Assembly: GCF_018860745.1 (NCBI RefSeq)
Contig: NZ_JAHKPY010000003.1
Span: 1,128,062 to 1,192,061 of the forward strand
Direction of reading: 5' to 3'
DNA length: 64,000 nt
Source of the DNA: Zobellia uliginosa
GTDB taxonomy: Bacteria > Bacteroidota > Bacteroidia > Flavobacteriales > Flavobacteriaceae
The notes beneath the pieces were generated by a model. That model saw only the letters and a program-made list of their open reading frames with translations. It was not told where the DNA came from and made no database searches. Below, one piece after another: positions 61,937-64,000 of this stretch. Made by a program: the position numbers and the translations under genes. How positions within the stretch are numbered: position 1 is the stretch's first letter; each line of letters begins with the position of its first letter.

Positions 61937-63247
61937 ATGTCAGATAAAATTTCGATATTTTGGTTTAGAAGAGACTTACGATTAGATGATAATATAGGAT
62001 TTCTTGAGGCTTTAAAAGGAGATTATCCTGTAATGCCAATATTTATTTTCGATACTGAAATTCTTGAAAAATTACCAAAGGACGATGCAAGGGTAACGTT
62101 CATTTTTGAAACGCTACAAAAAATGCGAGATACGCTTCAAAATGAAAATAGTAGCTCCATTGCCTTACATCACGGTAAGACCACTTCAATTTTTAAATCG
62201 CTTATTGAAAAATACAACATAGATTCTGTTTATACCAATCATGATTATGAGCCTTATGCCAAGGAACGTGATAAAGAAATTCATAAGCTATTAAAAGAAA
62301 ACGATATTTCGTTCCAGACATACAAAGATCAAGTAATTTTTGAGAAGGATGATATTCTAAAAGGAGATGGGGACCCATATATCGTTTACACTCCTTATAA
62401 AAACAAATGGAAAGAACATTTTAAACCAGAGAAACATTTAACCATACACTATACAAGCCAGCATATGGACAACCTTGTTAAAAATTCTAGGTTGCCTAAT
62501 CTCTCGCTATCGGACATGGGTTTCAAAACTTCCTCCATAAAAATTCCCGATTATACGGTTACTCCGACCCTTATTGATAATTATGAGGACACCAGAAATT
62601 ATCCCGGCATTGAAAACGGCACTTCCCATTTAGGTCCGCATTTAAGGTTTGGCACTGTTTCCGTTCGTAAAATGATGAAAAAAGCCATTGCCGAAAAAAA
62701 TGAGGTTTTCTGGAGCGAACTTATCTGGCGTGAATTTTTCATGCAGATTTTATGGCATTTTCCCAGAACTGTTAACGAAGCTTTTAAGAAAAAATATGAC
62801 CGTATCAGTTGGCGGAATAATGAGGAAGAATTTGAAAAATGGAAAAACGGCGAAACTGGTTATAAGCTAGTAGATGCGGGAATGCGAGAATTGAATGAAA
62901 CTGGCTATATGCACAACCGTGTACGCATGCTAGTAGCAAGTTTTCTTTGTAAACACTTACTTATTGATTGGCGTTGGGGTGAAACCTACTTTGCGGAAAA
63001 GCTATTGGATTATGAAATGAGCAGCAACGTTGGGAATTGGCAGTGGGCTGCAGGAAGCGGTGTAGATGCGGCTCCTTACTTTCGTATTTTTAACCCTATG
63101 ACCCAAGTTGATAAATTCGATAAGGAGCACAAGTATATTTCAAAATGGGTTCCCGAATACAATAAGGATACATATGCTCCCAAAATGGTGGACCATAAGG
63201 AGGCGCGTGAGCGCTGCCTAAGTACCTACAAAGAGGCACTCAACTAA
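61937..63247 (+). CDS. deoxyribodipyrimidine photolyase / cryptochrome
   Basis: A 436-residue flavoprotein of the class I CPD photolyase/cryptochrome type. The N-terminal antenna-binding domain begins FWFRRDLRLDDN (residues 9-20). The FAD-binding helical domain includes WSELIWREFFMQIL, YMHNRVRMLVASFLCKHL, and GNWQWAAGSGVDAAPYFRIF, which contain the conserved Trp, Asn and Asp/Glu residues of the flavin and lesion site. It repairs UV-induced pyrimidine dimers with blue light; a photoreceptor role cannot be excluded. It is the last gene of the SRPBCC-SDR operon. Confidence 0.94.
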   Translation: MSDKISIFWFRRDLRLDDNIGFLEALKGDYPVMPIFIFDTEILEKLPKDDARVTFIFETLQKMRDTLQNENSSSIALHHGKTTSIFKSLIEKYNIDSVYTNHDYEPYAKERDKEIHKLLKENDISFQTYKDQVIFEKDDILKGDGDPYIVYTPYKNKWKEHFKPEKHLTIHYTSQHMDNLVKNSRLPNLSLSDMGFKTSSIKIPDYTVTPTLIDNYEDTRNYPGIENGTSHLGPHLRFGTVSVRKMMKKAIAEKNEVFWSELIWREFFMQILWHFPRTVNEAFKKKYDRISWRNNEEEFEKWKNGETGYKLVDAGMRELNETGYMHNRVRMLVASFLCKHLLIDWRWGETYFAEKLLDYEMSSNVGNWQWAAGSGVDAAPYFRIFNPMTQVDKFDKEHKYISKWVPEYNKDTYAPKMVDHKEARERCLSTYKEALN

Positions 63248-63262
63248 AATTCCAAATCTAAT

Positions 63263-64000
63263 TTAGCGAGACAGTTGTCTTTCCAGTTGACGCTTTTCGG
63301 CCATTCGGTACTTTAGCACATTTACATATCGCAGAGCATCTCCATTATTGTAATCGGTATACGATTTAGATGCCCATTCCATGGCTTTATCTAGGTCTCC
63401 ATTAATTTCGTTAATGATAGCCATATTATAACATGCTCTACCCGCAACCTTCATATCTGGATTATTTACTTCTTTTTCCCATAAAGCAGCTGCTCCGTCC
63501 CAGTCTCCTGTTTGTGCACGTCTTTTGGCAACCACAAAATTATCGGTACCTCTCACGAAGTAATCCCTAGAAATCCTTTTTCTTACCGGTCGAACATCGT
63601 AGCCATAAGAATTGCCAATATTGCTACTACGTTGTAGAACTGCTTCTTTCCTTCCTATTACCGCTTCAACTGCCTTCATAGGGTTAATTCCGGAGCCAAT
63701 AGAAGTAATATGGTCATTGGTGATATATTCATCCAATATCAACTTACTCTGAGGGTCATAAACTCTCCATCCGTTTTTTAATGCCGTGTTAAGTGTTACT
63801 TTATGTCCGGGTAAATTTGCTTTAATACCAAAATCATTGGGCACACTCACCATGGTAGCTTCATAATTTACATTGGTATCTGTATCATAAAACTCCAACG
63901 AGAACAGTACATCAACATTATTCGCATCACAGATTTCTTGAACGGCTTGCCAATTTAAGGCTGCCGGAAAGATACCAAGGCCCTTTCTCTGTATATCAGT
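63263..64000 (-). CDS. DUF6340-like protein, 5' end outside window
   Basis: The frame is open from the stop at 63263 to the window edge, giving at least 245 residues; a TTG at 63898 that could be taken as a start is internal, since coding continues upstream (for example WQAVQEICDANNVDVLFSLE, immediately before it). The visible part has a beta-rich region (about 1-120 of the visible part) and a C-terminal TPR-like tail with GRACYNMAIINEINGDLDKA. It resembles Bacteroidetes DUF6340 proteins, probably outer-membrane lipoproteins. Function is unknown. Confidence 0.75.
   Translation of the reverse strand, partial: TDIQRKGLGIFPAALNWQAVQEICDANNVDVLFSLEFYDTDTNVNYEATMVSVPNDFGIKANLPGHKVTLNTALKNGWRVYDPQSKLILDEYITNDHITSIGSGINPMKAVEAVIGRKEAVLQRSSNIGNSYGYDVRPVRKRISRDYFVRGTDNFVVAKRRAQTGDWDGAAALWEKEVNNPDMKVAGRACYNMAIINEINGDLDKAMEWASKSYTDYNNGDALRYVNVLKYRMAEKRQLERQLSR

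Noticed and set aside
1-64000. CRISPR arrays, IS elements, prophage, integrase or att sites
   Set aside because: No spaced direct repeats, transposase, integrase or phage structural proteins are readable. tRNA-His is not flanked by an integrase or an obvious duplicated 3' end.

Overview
The window is chromosomal DNA from a marine-type member of the Bacteroidetes, almost certainly family Flavobacteriaceae (a Zobellia/Maribacter-like relative is plausible but unproven). Supporting signs are two SusC/SusD pairs, a FecR/ECF-sigma pair, bacillithiol (bshB1) and menaquinone genes, a fused ResB-CcsA protein, low GC, few Shine-Dalgarno sites and many boxes of the flavobacterial -7 type TAnnTTTG. There is no phage, IS element, CRISPR array or rRNA. 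One tRNA (His) is present.

Layout. 0-7.5 kb (minus): an orphan LytTR response regulator, then menA, a SPOR-domain protein, a CvfB-like RNA-binding protein, DUF2853, menD, an isochorismate synthase and a hotdog thioesterase, i.e. part of menaquinone synthesis; menB, menC and menE are not in the window. 7.5-9.2 kb (plus): esterase, a GNAT gene cut by an in-frame TGA, and a VOC protein, with overlapping stop/start codons. 9.2-15.2 kb: a complete four-enzyme trans-4-hydroxy-L-proline to 2-oxoglutarate pathway (minus) with a divergent AraC regulator. 15.2-24 kb: aldose epimerase, M28 peptidase, tRNA-His, TPR histidine kinase, bshB1, a trans-sulfuration enzyme and a MATE exporter.

24.3-35.5 kb (minus): ECF sigma, FecR, STN-containing SusC, SusD, a PhoD-like phosphatase and a formylglycine sulfatase. 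This is a regulated outer-membrane uptake locus with phosphate- and sulfate-ester hydrolases but no glycoside hydrolase or lyase. A strong plus-strand terminator lies between fecR and susC, as expected for a cis-antisense RNA.

35.7-42.5 kb: ResB-CcsA cytochrome c maturation protein, then a housekeeping run (DUF2520 dehydrogenase, KdsC-like phosphatase, Maf, unknown lipoprotein, small MscS). 42.6-59.6 kb (plus): PIG-L deacetylase, a 33-residue membrane peptide, a sodium:solute symporter, a LacI regulator with an operator-like palindrome before the next gene, SusC, SusD, a giant FG-GAP/UnbV lipoprotein and a DUF5107-TPR protein. This is a second uptake locus without recognisable polysaccharide-cleaving enzymes, and in my view the best candidate for an undescribed system. 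59.6-64 kb: DUF2911 protein, an SRPBCC-SDR-photolyase operon and a DUF6340-like gene running off the window.
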